From Martelella lutilitoris (lineage in GTDB: Bacteria; Pseudomonadota; Alphaproteobacteria; Rhizobiales; Rhizobiaceae), in NCBI RefSeq assembly GCF_016598595.1, contig NZ_CP066786.1, forward strand, positions 333,501-397,500: a stretch of 64,000 nt of DNA, read 5' to 3'. Positions 45,860 to 56,296 of this stretch are shown in pieces (within the stretch, counting starts at the first letter, position 1; each line of letters begins with the position of its first letter). The notes beneath the pieces are model-generated. The model was not told the origin of the DNA, made no database searches, and worked only from the letters and a program-made list of their open reading frames with translations. The position numbers were made by a program, and so were the translations under genes.

Positions 45860-48022
45860 CTACCAGCCGCCCCCGCCACCGCCGCCGCCGCCGCCGCCGG
45901 AAAACCCGCCGCCGCCGGAAAATCCGGAGGACGAAGTGTTCTGTGTCGGCATGGAGGACGACATGGTGGAGGCCATCGAGGAGGAGAAACTGCCGATCTG
46001 GTCGGACAGGTTCTGATGGCGGAAATCGCCATAATACCAGTAGGGCGAATAATAGCTTGCCGTGCCCGCCGCGATTGCCGCCGTCAGCCATGTGTCGAAG
46101 GTCTTCGACCACGGTTTTTCAACGCCGAGCGCCACGGCATAGGGCAGCAGCGTCTCGAAGTGCTGCGGCGACATTTCCGGCGCGCCCGCAAGGTTCATGC
46201 GGCCCGCCTCGGCAAGGGTCAGATATTGCTTGAGCCCCGCGATCTCGTCCATCTTTCTGCGGCCTGAGGTGGTGGGCGCGCTCATGATGAAGAAGAAGAC
46301 GAGGTTGATGAGCACGATCCCGCCAAAGGCAACGATCACAGCCCAATCGGCCGCGTCGATATGATCGCTGAGCAGCGTGACCGCCATGCCGCCGACGGCC
46401 TGCAGCAGGAAGAACCCCATGAACGCGGCGGCAACCAGTGTTCCGATTGCGGAAGACATCGAGCGCCCGCGCCGACGGAACGCCTTGCCGAGCATCGAGG
46501 CAAACAGGGCGATGAACACGGAAATGAAGACCGAGAAGAACAGAACAGGGATGACGGCGTTCGAGATAAAGCCGAATACCAGCAACGCAAGGCCCGCGAG
46601 CAGCGAAAGCGCGACCCCGCCGACCGAATAGCCGATATTGCGGACAAAATACTCGCCCCTGTGCTCCCGCGTAATGGCGGAGGTGAAGGCGCTTGCCATG
46701 GAGGCGACCGATTTGCCGTGGGCCTTGTCGACGATGAAGACGCCGCCGGCGTCGTCCACCGCTTTCAAAAGCGCCTTCTGGCCGGGCGGCAGTGCGGTAT
46801 CGAAAGGCTTGTCCGTGCGCTTCAGCGTCATGCCCTTTTTCGGCTCGTCGATGATCAGGAAGCCCTTGACCGCGAGGTCGATCGCCGTTGCCGCAATCGC
46901 GTCAAACCGGCTGGAGCCGAAGCCCTGGTTCTCGACATAAGAGACGAGCGCCGGTGAAAGGCCCTCCGGCGGGTCCCAGCGTGGCACCACGATGCCGGCC
47001 GGCGGATCGCGGCCAACCTTGCGCCACGACAGGAGGTAATAGAGGAAGACCAGCAGCAGACCGCCGAAGCCGATGAAGTAATTGCGGTAGTCGCTGAAAA
47101 ACCAGGTCGCGCTTTCAGCGCCCGAGGGGGCATCGATGGCCCCCTTGGGCACGGCGACGACGACGGAGAGACCTTCCTTCGGTCCGAGCGCCTGCGTGGT
47201 CTCGAAAGTCACGACATTGCCATCGGTCGAGACAGTGGCGTTCTTGTCGCGAGAGCCGTAAGCGCCGGTGTAGAACGACGCGTCCGTCGGCGTCACGCCG
47301 TCGGGCAGCGTGATAACGGCCCTCGCCTTCTCGATCGGAAAGGCCCAGAAATTGCCGGTGGCGTTCCAGTAGATTTCGTCGTGGTCGTCAAAGTAACGGA
47401 CCTGACGGTCGGTCTCGTAGGTGAGCCGATAGGTGTGATTGCCGGGCGGCAGCACCGTATCGGCGGAGCCTATATAGATGCGGATGCCGTTGGTGATGCT
47501 TTCGGTATGATGGCCCACCGGCTTGCCGTCGAGGGTGACGGACTTAAGGTCAAAGGTCACATCGCCCGTGCGGCCATCATCCGTCCTGAACCGCAACGGA
47601 AAGTCGCGAAAGATCCCACGCCTGATCTGGTCGCCCTCGGCATGGACGGCAATGGTCTCGGTGACGTCGTAGAGGCCGGATTTCTCGACGGTGACGTCGG
47701 ACGTGAAGCTGTTGATGACCTCGGCCGCGTGAACGGGGGTTACGGCAAGAAGGAGCGTTGCGAGAAGCACGGCGATGCCGCGCGCGCGCCGATCTCCCCC
47801 CTTGAGGGGGAGATGTCGCGAAAGCGATAGAGGGGGGTGAACCCTCTCAATCGGACTCAGAGTGCGCGGCTTTCGCTGCGCCCCTCTCTGCCCCTGTCGG
47901 GGCATCTCCCCCTCAAGGGGGGAGATTGAAGGGAGTGCCGCTGCAAGGGCTGACCGGACCCGCAAGACCCACCGCATGGCAAGCGTCCGCAAATCTGACA
48001 TCGTCGGCTTTGCTGTCGCCAT
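45860..48022 (-). CDS. DUF2207 domain-containing membrane protein with an in-frame repeat
   Basis: A 720-residue protein. A signal-peptide-like core ([17 protein letters not shown]) precedes the extracytoplasmic DUF2207 domain, then a helix near residue 345-365, a cytosolic part, further helices in the C-terminal half and a glycine-rich end, which is common in this family. ATG 48022 has GGAG 7 bases upstream and overlaps the leader of aroA's stop. Between this start and the hydrophobic core lies a family B repeat (47791-47927) translated in frame (SISPLEGEM..., HLPLKGGDR). An alternative GTG 47770 has no ribosome binding site. Confidence 0.82.
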   Translation of the reverse strand: MATAKPTMSDLRTLAMRWVLRVRSALAAALPSISPLEGEMPRQGQRGAQRKPRTLSPIERVHPPLSLSRHLPLKGGDRRARGIAVLLATLLLAVTPVHAAEVINSFTSDVTVEKSGLYDVTETIAVHAEGDQIRRGIFRDFPLRFRTDDGRTGDVTFDLKSVTLDGKPVGHHTESITNGIRIYIGSADTVLPPGNHTYRLTYETDRQVRYFDDHDEIYWNATGNFWAFPIEKARAVITLPDGVTPTDASFYTGAYGSRDKNATVSTDGNVVTFETTQALGPKEGLSVVVAVPKGAIDAPSGAESATWFFSDYRNYFIGFGGLLLVFLYYLLSWRKVGRDPPAGIVVPRWDPPEGLSPALVSYVENQGFGSSRFDAIAATAIDLAVKGFLIIDEPKKGMTLKRTDKPFDTALPPGQKALLKAVDDAGGVFIVDKAHGKSVASMASAFTSAITREHRGEYFVRNIGYSVGGVALSLLAGLALLVFGFISNAVIPVLFFSVFISVFIALFASMLGKAFRRRGRSMSSAIGTLVAAAFMGFFLLQAVGGMAVTLLSDHIDAADWAVIVAFGGIVLINLVFFFIMSAPTTSGRRKMDEIAGLKQYLTLAEAGRMNLAGAPEMSPQHFETLLPYAVALGVEKPWSKTFDTWLTAAIAAGTASYYSPYWYYGDFRHQNLSDQIGSFSSSMASTMSSSMPTQNTSSSGFSGGGGFSGGGGGGGGGGGW
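47791..47927 (-). repeat. palindromic repeat inside the 5' part of the DUF2207 gene (family B, copy 2)
   Basis: A 137-bp element with outer arms GATCTCCCCCCTTGAGGGGG and CCCCCTCAAGGGGGGAGATT and inner TGTCGCGAAAGCGATAGAGG- and GCCCCTGTCGGGGC-type hairpins. The design matches 16396-16556 and the short copy at 32698-32737. It contains no stop in the frame of the DUF2207 gene and is translated as about 46 residues upstream of the hydrophobic segment. Confidence 0.8.
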
Positions 48023-48033
48023 GGTGCTTCTCC

Positions 48034-49314
48034 TCAGTCTTCGTATTCGACGCCAAGCGAAGCAAGCGCGTCCCAGTATCCCGGATAGGTCTTGCCGACG
48101 CAAAGGGGATCGAGAATGGTGATGCCGGAAATCTTCAGGCCCGCAAGCGCAAAGCACATGGCGATGCGATGATCGGCGAAGGTGTCGATCTCTGCGGGCA
48201 GATGCTGCCCGGCAAGGGCGGGGTCGGCATGGACGATGAGGTCATCGCCATCTTCCTCCGCCAGTCCCTCGCGGATTGCGTTGAGACCGAGCGACAGCGC
48301 CCGGGTGCGGTCGCACTCCTTGACGCGCAGATTCTCGATGCCGGTAAAGCGCACCGGGGTCTCGTTGAAGGCGGCGAGCACCGCGAGCGTCGGCACGGCG
48401 TCCTGCATCTGGCTGCCGTCGATCTCCGCCGGCATATGCGGGAAGGACGCGATCACGCCATAGGCCTTGGCATCGGGCTGGGTGAATTTTTCAGCCGGCG
48501 TACCAATGTCGATGGCGCCGCCGGTGAGCTTTTCCGCCGCCCAGAGATAGGTGGCGGCAGAAGCATCCGGCTCGATGTGGAAATCGGCCGCGCGGTAGCC
48601 GGTCGGCAGAACCGTCCACGTCGCCTCGTCCACCTGTTCGACCTTGGCGCCGAAGGCGGCCATGGCATCGAGCGTGAGGCCGATATAGCCGCGCGCGCCG
48701 ATTTCCTTTCCGGTCAGCGCGATCGTCACCGGCTCGCTCGTGCCCTGCGGCGCAAGCGGGGCCGCCATCAGAAGTGCGGAGACATACTGGCTGGACAGTC
48801 CGGCGTCGATTTCGACCCGACCCGTTCCGAAATGGCCCTCGCCTGAAACCGTCACCGGCGGGCAGCCGGTCGGCGCCTCCGCCTTGATGCCGAGGCTTTG
48901 CAGGGCAATGACCAGAGGTCCGATCGGGCGCTTGCGCATATGCTCGTCGCCATCGACGATCACCGTGCCCTCAACGCAGGCGGCGGCTGCCGTCAGAAAC
49001 CGCGTCGCCGTGCCCGCATTGCCGAGGAAGAGCGGGCCGGACGGCGCTTCCAGCCGTCCCGTTCCGGTCACGACGAAGCTCGTCTCGTCGGGCTCGTCCA
49101 CGGAAACGCCCATGGCGCGCAGCGCATTGGCCATGTAGCGCGTGTCATCGCTCTTCAGCGCGCCCGTCAGCCGGCTGGTGCCGCGGGCAAGGCCTGCGAG
49201 CAGCAGCGCGCGGTTGGTGATCGACTTGGAGCCGGGCGGACTGACCTTGCCGGAAAGGGCATGGCCGGGCGGAATGACGGTGAGCCTGTCCTTGTTCATG
49301 CGTAAGACTTTCAT
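48034..49314 (-). CDS. aroA: 3-phosphoshikimate 1-carboxyvinyltransferase (EPSP synthase)
   Basis: A 426-residue enzyme of the shikimate pathway. [30 protein letters not shown], and [11 protein letters not shown] are the substrate-binding segments. In E. coli numbering the position of Pro101 is Phe here (GTATRFL rather than GTAMRPL). Start may be ATG 49314 or ATG 49299 (MNKDRLTV); neither has a clear ribosome binding site, and two tandem repeats lie directly upstream. It lies between lemA and the DUF2207 gene, which overlap its transcript. Confidence 0.95.
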   Translation of the reverse strand: MKVLRMNKDRLTVIPPGHALSGKVSPPGSKSITNRALLLAGLARGTSRLTGALKSDDTRYMANALRAMGVSVDEPDETSFVVTGTGRLEAPSGPLFLGNAGTATRFLTAAAACVEGTVIVDGDEHMRKRPIGPLVIALQSLGIKAEAPTGCPPVTVSGEGHFGTGRVEIDAGLSSQYVSALLMAAPLAPQGTSEPVTIALTGKEIGARGYIGLTLDAMAAFGAKVEQVDEATWTVLPTGYRAADFHIEPDASAATYLWAAEKLTGGAIDIGTPAEKFTQPDAKAYGVIASFPHMPAEIDGSQMQDAVPTLAVLAAFNETPVRFTGIENLRVKECDRTRALSLGLNAIREGLAEEDGDDLIVHADPALAGQHLPAEIDTFADHRIAMCFALAGLKISGITILDPLCVGKTYPGYWDALASLGVEYED

Positions 49315-49316
49315 AC

Positions 49317-49364
49317 AGAGCGCGTCCAGGAAAAGTGGATGCCGGTTTTCCGTCCGGACGCGCG
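49317..49364 (-). repeat. 48-bp inverted-repeat element, copy 1 (family D)
   Basis: An element with terminal CGCGTCC/GGACGCG arms and an AGGAAAAGTGGATGCCGGTT centre. An identical 48-bp copy starts 59 bp away at 49376. It ends two bases before the aroA start codon, so it forms the aroA leader. Confidence 0.85.
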
Positions 49365-49375
49365 TAAAACAAACC

Positions 49376-49423
49376 AGAGCGCGTCCAGGAAAAGTGGATG
49401 CCGGTTTTCCGTCCGGACGCGCG
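49376..49423 (-). repeat. 48-bp inverted-repeat element, copy 2 (family D)
   Basis: Identical in all 48 bases to 49317-49364 and in the same orientation, with a spacer of 11 bp (TAAAACAAACC). It starts 7 bp after the lemA stop. Similar sequences are known as mobile intergenic repeats in Rhizobiales. Each copy can fold into a stem of about 8 bp. Confidence 0.85.
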
Positions 49424-49430
49424 AAAAAAA

Positions 49431-49994
49431 TCAGAACGAGACGTTGGGAACCGCCCGGTCGGCGGGTTCTTCGATCTCGAAATAGTCGCGCTTCTCAAAG
49501 CCGAACTGTCCGGCAATGATGTTGCTCGGGAAGCTCTCGACCTTGACGTTCAGCTCGCGGGCCGCGCCGTTGTAATACCGCCGCGCCATCTGGATCTCGC
49601 TTTCGGTCTTTTCGAGCGAGGCCTGCAGATCGGCGAAGTTCTGGTTGGCCTTCAGATCCGGATAGGCTTCCGAAAGCGCGAAGAGACGGCCGAGCGCCTG
49701 CGTCAGCTCGCCCTCGGCCTGGGCGCGGCCGGTAACATCATTGGCGGCGACCGACTGCGCCTTGTTGCGCTTTTCGACAACCTCTTCCAGCGTGCCGCGC
49801 TCGTGGCTCGCATAGCCCTTGACGGTCTCGACCAGGTTCGGGATGAGATCGGCGCGGCGTTTGAGCTGCACGTCGATGCCGGACCAGGCCTCTTCGGCCG
49901 TCTGGCGCGCGCGCACCAGCGCGTTGTAGAGCGAAATCACGAAGCCCGCGATCGCGCCGATGATCACGATCAGGATGATAAGGGTTGTCAGCAT
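49431..49994 (-). CDS. LemA family protein
   Basis: A 187-residue protein with an N-terminal membrane helix (LTTLIILIVIIGAIAGFVISLYNALV) and a helical LemA domain (EEAWSGIDVQLKRRADLIPNLVE region). GGGAGG precedes ATG 49994. LemA-domain proteins often sit beside DUF2207 genes; here aroA intervenes between the two. The function is not established in bacteria. Confidence 0.9.
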   Translation of the reverse strand: MLTTLIILIVIIGAIAGFVISLYNALVRARQTAEEAWSGIDVQLKRRADLIPNLVETVKGYASHERGTLEEVVEKRNKAQSVAANDVTGRAQAEGELTQALGRLFALSEAYPDLKANQNFADLQASLEKTESEIQMARRYYNGAARELNVKVESFPSNIIAGQFGFEKRDYFEIEEPADRAVPNVSF

Positions 49995-50048
49995 GCGCGC
50001 CTCCCAAGCTCAGCGACGGGGCGCGGTCAAGAACACCCCTCGATCAGA

Positions 50049-51002
<954 letters not shown>

Positions 51003-51118
51003 GGCATTCGGTCTCTCTGGAAGAATGACCGGTGAAGTGCCACTAAAGCGGCGAAGGGTCAAGTGGCGGCAGGTCGGGCGGCCGGGCCCGCCGGGCCCGG
51101 CTTCTTGATCAACAGCCG

Positions 51119-52612
51119 TTATTCCGCAACTGGCGAAAGCGGGCGGAACTCGTCCTTGGTCGGCGTCATCAGGCTCACCACCCAGATGGCGATGAAGGCG
51201 ACGATGAAGCCCGGAATGATCTCGTAGACGCCGGGACCGCCGAGGAAGCTCGAGCCCCAGCCGAGCGAAATCCAGATGATGACGGTCAGCGCGCCGGCGA
51301 TAAGGCCGGCAACCGCGCCTGCGCCCGACATGCCGCGCCATGTCAGTGACAGGATGATCAGAGGGCCGAAGGCCGCGCCGAAGCCGGCCCAGGCATTGGA
51401 GACGAGGCCGAGAACCTTCGAATCCGGATCCCAGCCGATGACGGCTGCGACGATGGCAACGACCAGCACGAAGAAGCGGCCGATATTGACCATTTCCCGC
51501 TCGCTTGCATGGCGGCGCAGGAACAGGCGATAGAAATCCTCCGTCAGCGAGGACGAGGCCACCAGAAGCTGGCTCGAGATCGTGCTCATGATCGCCGCCA
51601 GAAGGGCCGCCAGCAGGAAGCCGGTCACCAGCGGAACGAAAAGCTGGTTGGCCAGGACGATGAAGATGGTCTCCGGGTCGGCGATGTCGATATTGTTGCC
51701 GACCACATAGGAGCGGCCGAAAATGCCGAGCCCGACGGCGCCGGCAAGCGAGATGATCATCCAGGCCATGCCGATATTGCGCGCCTTCGGCACGTCTTCC
51801 ACCGAACGCACGGCCATGAATCGGACGATGATGTGCGGCTGGCCGAAATAGCCGAGCCCCCATGCGACCGCCGAAAGGAAGCCGACAACCGTCAGTCCGT
51901 GGAACATCGACAGGAAGTTCGGATCGACGCTCAGCATCCGCGCCTCCGATACGCCGATGCCGCCGGCCTTGTAGACGACGACGAGCGGCATGATGACGAG
52001 CGCCAGCATCATGATGCAGCCTTGGACGAAATCGGTCAGGCTGACGGCGAGAAAACCGCCGATCAGCGTGTAGACCAGAACGATGCCCATCGTCAGGATG
52101 ATGCCGGTCTGGTAGGCGCTGAGACTGCCGATGTGGATGAGGTCGGGAAAGGCGGTGTCGAAAAGCTTGCCGCCGGCGACAAGGCCCGAACCGGTATAGA
52201 CCGCGAAGAAAACGACGATGACGATCGCCGACACGCTTCGAAGCGCCATCGCCTTGCTCGGAAAGCGTTTCGACAGGAATTCCGGAATGGTCAGGCTGTT
52301 GTCGTAGCGCTCCGTTTGTTCACGCAGGCGCGGCGCGACGATGATCCAGTTGAAGAAGGCGCCGATGACAAGGCCGACGCCGATCCAGCTCTGCGTCAGG
52401 CCGGACACGAAGAGCGCGCCGGGAAGGCCCATCAGCAGCCAGCCGCTCATGTCGGATGCACCGGCCGAAAGCGCGGCGACAGCCGGCGAAAGCTGTCGTC
52501 CGCCGAGCATGTATTCCTCGGAGTTGGATGTGGACTTGCGCCAGGCATAAATGCCGATGGCAATCATCAGGACGAAATAGAGTGTCAGGCTGACTGTGAC
52601 GCCGAAGCTCAT
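51119..52612 (-). CDS. putP: sodium/proline symporter
   Basis: A 497-residue member of the solute:sodium symporter family with about 13 helices. The N-terminal [34 protein letters not shown] region and the [20 protein letters not shown] segment carry the sodium and proline sites of PutP. AGGGAA precedes ATG 52612. Proline is the likely substrate; no putA gene is adjacent. It is upstream of glyQ with a 116-bp gap. Confidence 0.93.
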   Translation of the reverse strand: MSFGVTVSLTLYFVLMIAIGIYAWRKSTSNSEEYMLGGRQLSPAVAALSAGASDMSGWLLMGLPGALFVSGLTQSWIGVGLVIGAFFNWIIVAPRLREQTERYDNSLTIPEFLSKRFPSKAMALRSVSAIVIVVFFAVYTGSGLVAGGKLFDTAFPDLIHIGSLSAYQTGIILTMGIVLVYTLIGGFLAVSLTDFVQGCIMMLALVIMPLVVVYKAGGIGVSEARMLSVDPNFLSMFHGLTVVGFLSAVAWGLGYFGQPHIIVRFMAVRSVEDVPKARNIGMAWMIISLAGAVGLGIFGRSYVVGNNIDIADPETIFIVLANQLFVPLVTGFLLAALLAAIMSTISSQLLVASSSLTEDFYRLFLRRHASEREMVNIGRFFVLVVAIVAAVIGWDPDSKVLGLVSNAWAGFGAAFGPLIILSLTWRGMSGAGAVAGLIAGALTVIIWISLGWGSSFLGGPGVYEIIPGFIVAFIAIWVVSLMTPTKDEFRPLSPVAE

Positions 52613-52953
52613 GGCAGGTTCCCTTGCTGAAGGTCTGAACCGGTCCGGTTCCTCGAGGGGAATCGCGGGAGCCCCATGCCGCCGCGCCTTCCGTTTTCCG
52701 GGGAGTTGCCTGTCCGGAAAGCCCGCAAGCCAGGGAAATGGCAAGGAGGCACGAGCCCGGCAGAATCGGCGCATCGCGCAACTCCGCGTGAACGGTTCGC
52801 AGCTTGTCGGCGATTGGATTTTGCCGTTCACGAGCAAAGTGTAACACTTTGATGAAAGTGGCGGCAAGTCGGTTGAAAAATGTCAATTATGCGGCGGAGG
52901 GCGGCTCCGGCCTTCCGATGCCCGCTAGGCGTTGCGGACTGAAAGCGCCCGCT

Positions 52954-53148
52954 TCAGGGCGTGTCGGTCTTCTTCACATGATATTCGCCGGTCGCCGGGT
53001 CCTTCACCAGCGTCCCGGTGGCGCCGTTCTTCTGCTCGGCGCGCTTCTGTTCGCCGCGCGCGGTCACGGCTTCCGCGTCGTTGATGAACTTGCGGTAGAG
53101 CATATATCCGCCGCCCGCAATCGCGGCGAGAACCATAAGCCGTCCCAT
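52954..53148 (-). CDS. small membrane-anchored protein (64 aa), unknown
   Basis: A 64-residue protein: a single N-terminal helix (GRLMVLAAIAGGGYMLYRKF), then a charged, Lys/Glu-rich stretch and a C-terminal KDPATGEYHVKK segment. GAGGAG lies 6 bases before ATG 53148. It begins 10 bp after the sppA stop, so it is probably cotranscribed with sppA. I do not recognise a family. Confidence 0.7.
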   Translation of the reverse strand: MGRLMVLAAIAGGGYMLYRKFINDAEAVTARGEQKRAEQKNGATGTLVKDPATGEYHVKKTDTP

Positions 53149-53158
53149 ATCGCTCTCC

Positions 53159-54025
53159 TCACAAACCGTAGCGCGCCCATAATGCGCGTTCTTCCGCCGT
53201 TTCGGCAAGCCCCGAAGCAAGGCTCGCGCCGATTTCGGCAGCGGAAAGGCCGAGGCCGGCGACTCCCGGCTTGGCGCGGCCGAGAAGGTTGGTCGGCGTC
53301 GAGACGAGCTTCATCTCCGCCTTGTCGCCGTAACGCGCCTTCAGCGTCGCGCGCATCTCGCCGATGCCGTCGACGAGGCCGAGCTCCACGCCCCTGATGC
53401 CGCTCCAGAACAGGCCGGAAAAGAGGTCCGGGTCGTCGGCGAGTTTGTCTCCGCGCCGTTCCTTCACCATCTGGATGAAGACCTGGTGGATTTCGCCTTG
53501 CAGGTCCTTGAGGAAGGCGATGTCTTTTTCCTTCTCCGGCTGGAAGGGGTCGAGCATCACCTTGTTCTCGCCGGCGGTGTAGACGCGTCGCTCCACGCCG
53601 ATCTTCTCGATCAGGCCGGTAAAGCCGAAGCCGCCGGAGACGACGCCGATGGAGCCGACGATCGAGGTCGGGTCGACAAAGATCTCGTCGCCGGCCAGCG
53701 CGATCATGTAGCCGCCGGAAGCTGCGACATCTTCGACGAAGATCAGCACCTTCTTGTTCTTCTCCTCCGCTAGCGCGCGGATGCGGCTGAAGATCAGGCG
53801 CGACTGCACGGGAGAGCCGCCGGGCGAATTGAGCGAGATGGCAACGCAGGGGCTTGCCTTCAACGAAAACGCCTTGTCGAGCGCGGCAGAGACGGAGGCG
53901 AGGTTGAGACTGCGCCGTCCGGGGGAGCCGCCGGCCATGATCGCGCCCGAAAGCCGCACCACCGGAATGATCGTCTTGTCCTTGCGGAACCGCTTGGGGA
54001 TCAACCCGGAAACCAGCTTCTTCAT
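53159..54025 (-). CDS. sppA: S49 family signal peptide peptidase (SppA-like)
   Basis: A 288-residue membrane-associated serine protease of the short SppA type. The catalytic Ser103 (AASGGYMIAL) and Lys155 (GENKVMLD) are 52 residues apart, as in Bacillus SppA. SLNSPGGSPVQS is the conserved backbone segment. No obvious N-terminal transmembrane helix is seen (MKKLVSGLIPKRFRKDK), so it may be peripheral. ATG 54025 starts the protein; the small membrane gene follows. Confidence 0.88.
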   Translation of the reverse strand: MKKLVSGLIPKRFRKDKTIIPVVRLSGAIMAGGSPGRRSLNLASVSAALDKAFSLKASPCVAISLNSPGGSPVQSRLIFSRIRALAEEKNKKVLIFVEDVAASGGYMIALAGDEIFVDPTSIVGSIGVVSGGFGFTGLIEKIGVERRVYTAGENKVMLDPFQPEKEKDIAFLKDLQGEIHQVFIQMVKERRGDKLADDPDLFSGLFWSGIRGVELGLVDGIGEMRATLKARYGDKAEMKLVSTPTNLLGRAKPGVAGLGLSAAEIGASLASGLAETAEERALWARYGL

Positions 54026-54094
54026 CCTGTCCTCGCCTCGCAAAAATCGTTTCAACGCATGTATGCGCAGCCACGGCAAAGACAAGGGCGCGGC

Positions 54095-54895
54095 TCAAAG
54101 ATTCGCGCGCCGCGTCACGCTGTTGCGCGGATAGGATGCGCGGCCGTTGTTGAGGTCATCGACGAGCGGCAGGAAGGCGTGGCTGTCGCTTGCGTGCATG
54201 ACGAGGGCAGGGCGCAGGCAAAGCCTGGCGCGCGATCCCTTGACGGCGGAGACGAGAATGCGGAACGCTTCCTCGTCCTTCCGCGCATGAACCGGCGTGA
54301 TCTCGATCCCGCCGAAGCGCTTGCCGCATGCCGCGATGATCTCGGCGATCGACTGCGGTCTTGCAATCAGCGAGAGCACGCCGCCGGGTTTCAAAATAGC
54401 GCCGGCAGTGCGGATCCAGTCCTCGAAAAGCCCGTCCGTCATGGCGTGGGCGACGCCCTTCAGCGCATCGGGCGTGCGGCGGTCGGCCGTCCAGTTGAAG
54501 GGCGGGTTCATGATCACATGGTCGAACGCGTCATCGGTGAGGCCGGCGGCGTTGCGGGCCGCGCCTCTCAGCGTCACATCGGCTTCATGCACGAACACGC
54601 GACCGGAGAACGCGGCATTTTCCGCAAGGGCCAGCGTCTGCCGGGCGAAATCCGCCATTTCGGCGGAAATCTCGTAGAGGCGCACTTCGGCTTGCGGCAG
54701 GCGCGCGGCAACGGCAAGGCCGGCAGCGCCCGCGCCGGCGCCGAGGTCGGCGACCCTCAGTCGGCCGTCGCCTTCCACCATCGCGGCCAGAAGCATGGCG
54801 TCCATGCCGGCCCGGTGGCCCCGGCCCTTCGGCTGGACGAGGTGAAAGCGGCCGCGATGGAAGGCATCGATCGTCTTTTCCGGCGCCGTGCTCAT
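54095..54895 (-). CDS. tRNA1(Val) (adenine37-N6)-methyltransferase-like protein
   Basis: A 266-residue SAM-dependent methyltransferase. The SAM motif VADLGAGAGAAGLAVAARLP and the N6-adenine catalytic motif NPPFN are present, as in TrmN6/YfiC. An AGMDAMLLAA segment before motif I matches that group. The target in this organism is inferred. ATG 54895 overlaps the DUF2007 gene by 4 bp, and the two are probably cotranscribed. Confidence 0.87.
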   Translation of the reverse strand: MSTAPEKTIDAFHRGRFHLVQPKGRGHRAGMDAMLLAAMVEGDGRLRVADLGAGAGAAGLAVAARLPQAEVRLYEISAEMADFARQTLALAENAAFSGRVFVHEADVTLRGAARNAAGLTDDAFDHVIMNPPFNWTADRRTPDALKGVAHAMTDGLFEDWIRTAGAILKPGGVLSLIARPQSIAEIIAACGKRFGGIEITPVHARKDEEAFRILVSAVKGSRARLCLRPALVMHASDSHAFLPLVDDLNNGRASYPRNSVTRRANL

Positions 54896-55122
54896 TCAGG
54901 CTTCAGCTCCTTGCCAAGCCCCGCCTCGGTCAGGATCGCGCGGGCTTCGGCCAGTTGATCCTCTTCCACCATCAAACGGCGCGGCAGGAGGCCGAGCGAG
55001 CCTTCCATGACGCTCATCGACCGGTCGGCCACGAAAAAGTGAATGCCGGCGTCCTTCAGCAGGCTCTCGGCAAGGCCCAGAACCACCGCGTCATTGGTCC
55101 GCATCAGATTGGTCAGGCCCAT
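54892..55122 (-). CDS. DUF2007 domain-containing protein
   Basis: A 76-residue protein of the DUF2007 family (putative signal-transducing small domain). LGLAESLLKDAGI and VEEDQLAEARAIL match the two halves. GGGAG precedes ATG 55122; an ATG at 55155 would add 11 residues. It overlaps the methyltransferase gene by 4 bp and is divergent from the polyprenyl synthase gene. Function unknown. Confidence 0.82.
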   Translation of the reverse strand: MGLTNLMRTNDAVVLGLAESLLKDAGIHFFVADRSMSVMEGSLGLLPRRLMVEEDQLAEARAILTEAGLGKELKPE

Positions 55123-55224
55123 GTCAAACTCCCGAATTTCATTGAAAAGGAACAATTTGCCCCTTGTCGCTCCCGCCGCCGCTCCCTATTGTCGGCTGAC
55201 AGAATTCAACAGGAGCGTGCTGCT

Positions 55225-56241
55225 TTGGGCGCCGTTACACCGCTGGCAAAAGAGAACAAACCATCAGGCTCGGTCAAGCCCATCGTGGACCTGACCGCCG
55301 CAGATATGGAGCGCGTCAACAGGCTTATCCTGTCAAAGGCCGGCTCCGATGTCGAGATGATACCGGAAGTTGCCAATCACCTGATTTCCTCGGGCGGCAA
55401 GCGCCTGCGTCCGATGCTGACGCTGGCGACGGCCGCAATGTTCGGCTATCGCGGCGACCATCACGTCTATCTCGCCACCAGCGTCGAGTTCATGCATACC
55501 GCGACCCTTCTGCATGACGATGTCGTTGACGAGAGCGACATGCGGCGCGGCAAGTCGTCGGCGCGGATGATCTGGGGCAACCAGGCGAGCGTGCTCGTCG
55601 GCGATTTCCTGCTCGGCCAGGCCTTCCGCATGATGGTGGAGACCGGTTCGATGGAGGCGCTTAAGGTGCTCTCCAATGCCGCCGCCGTGATTGCCGAGGG
55701 CGAGGTGCTGCAGCTCTCCGTCGCCAAGAAGATGGAGACGACCGAGGACGACTACATCGCCGTCATCCGCGGCAAGACGGCCGAGCTTTTCGCCGCCGCC
55801 GCCGAAGTTGGCCCGATCATCGCCGGAGCGTCTGACGCCGAACGCATGGCGTTGCGCGACTATGGCATGGCGCTCGGCCTTGCCTTCCAGCTTGTCGATG
55901 ACGTGCTTGATTATGGCGGCTCCAGCGCCGATCTCGGCAAGAATGTCGGCGATGATTTCCGCGAGGGCAAGGTGACCATGCCGGTGATCCTCGCGCATCA
56001 GCGCGGCGATGCCGAGGAGAAGGCCTTCTGGCGCGCCGCCATCGAGGATGGCGAAAACGACGATGCCGCGCTTGAGAAGGCGCGCCGGCTGATTGCCCGG
56101 CACAACGCGCTTTCCGATTCGATTTCCCGCGCGCTTGCCTATGGCGAGACCGCGCGCGCGGCGCTGGCGCCGCTGCCCATGTCGGCCGGCCGGCATGCGC
56201 TTGAAGAAGTGATCGATTACTGCATCGCCCGCATCAGTTGA
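55225..56241 (+). CDS. ispB: polyprenyl diphosphate synthase (octaprenyl/decaprenyl type)
   Basis: A 338-residue trans-isoprenyl diphosphate synthase that makes the quinone side chain. Both Asp-rich motifs are present: LLHDDVVDESDMRR (first) and LVDDVLDY (second). The start is TTG 55225 with AGGAG 8 bases upstream; no in-frame ATG lies close by. Rhizobia use Q-10, so a decaprenyl product is likely, but chain length cannot be read here. It is divergent from the DUF2007 gene. Confidence 0.93.
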   Translation: MGAVTPLAKENKPSGSVKPIVDLTAADMERVNRLILSKAGSDVEMIPEVANHLISSGGKRLRPMLTLATAAMFGYRGDHHVYLATSVEFMHTATLLHDDVVDESDMRRGKSSARMIWGNQASVLVGDFLLGQAFRMMVETGSMEALKVLSNAAAVIAEGEVLQLSVAKKMETTEDDYIAVIRGKTAELFAAAAEVGPIIAGASDAERMALRDYGMALGLAFQLVDDVLDYGGSSADLGKNVGDDFREGKVTMPVILAHQRGDAEEKAFWRAAIEDGENDDAALEKARRLIARHNALSDSISRALAYGETARAALAPLPMSAGRHALEEVIDYCIARIS

Positions 56242-56296
56242 CGCCGGTGGCGGGCGCGCCCGCCTTTCGCACCGTATCGCCGATGAAAGGTTCCGG

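Noticed and set aside
45860..45930. Frameshift suspected at the glycine-rich end of the DUF2207 protein
   Set aside because: Poly-Gly C-termini are common in this family, and the frame ends naturally 5 bp from the neighbouring stop.
51003..51863. N-terminal extension of glyQ into the putP region
   Set aside because: The extension reads putP out of frame; GlyQ starts at ATG 51002 like its family.
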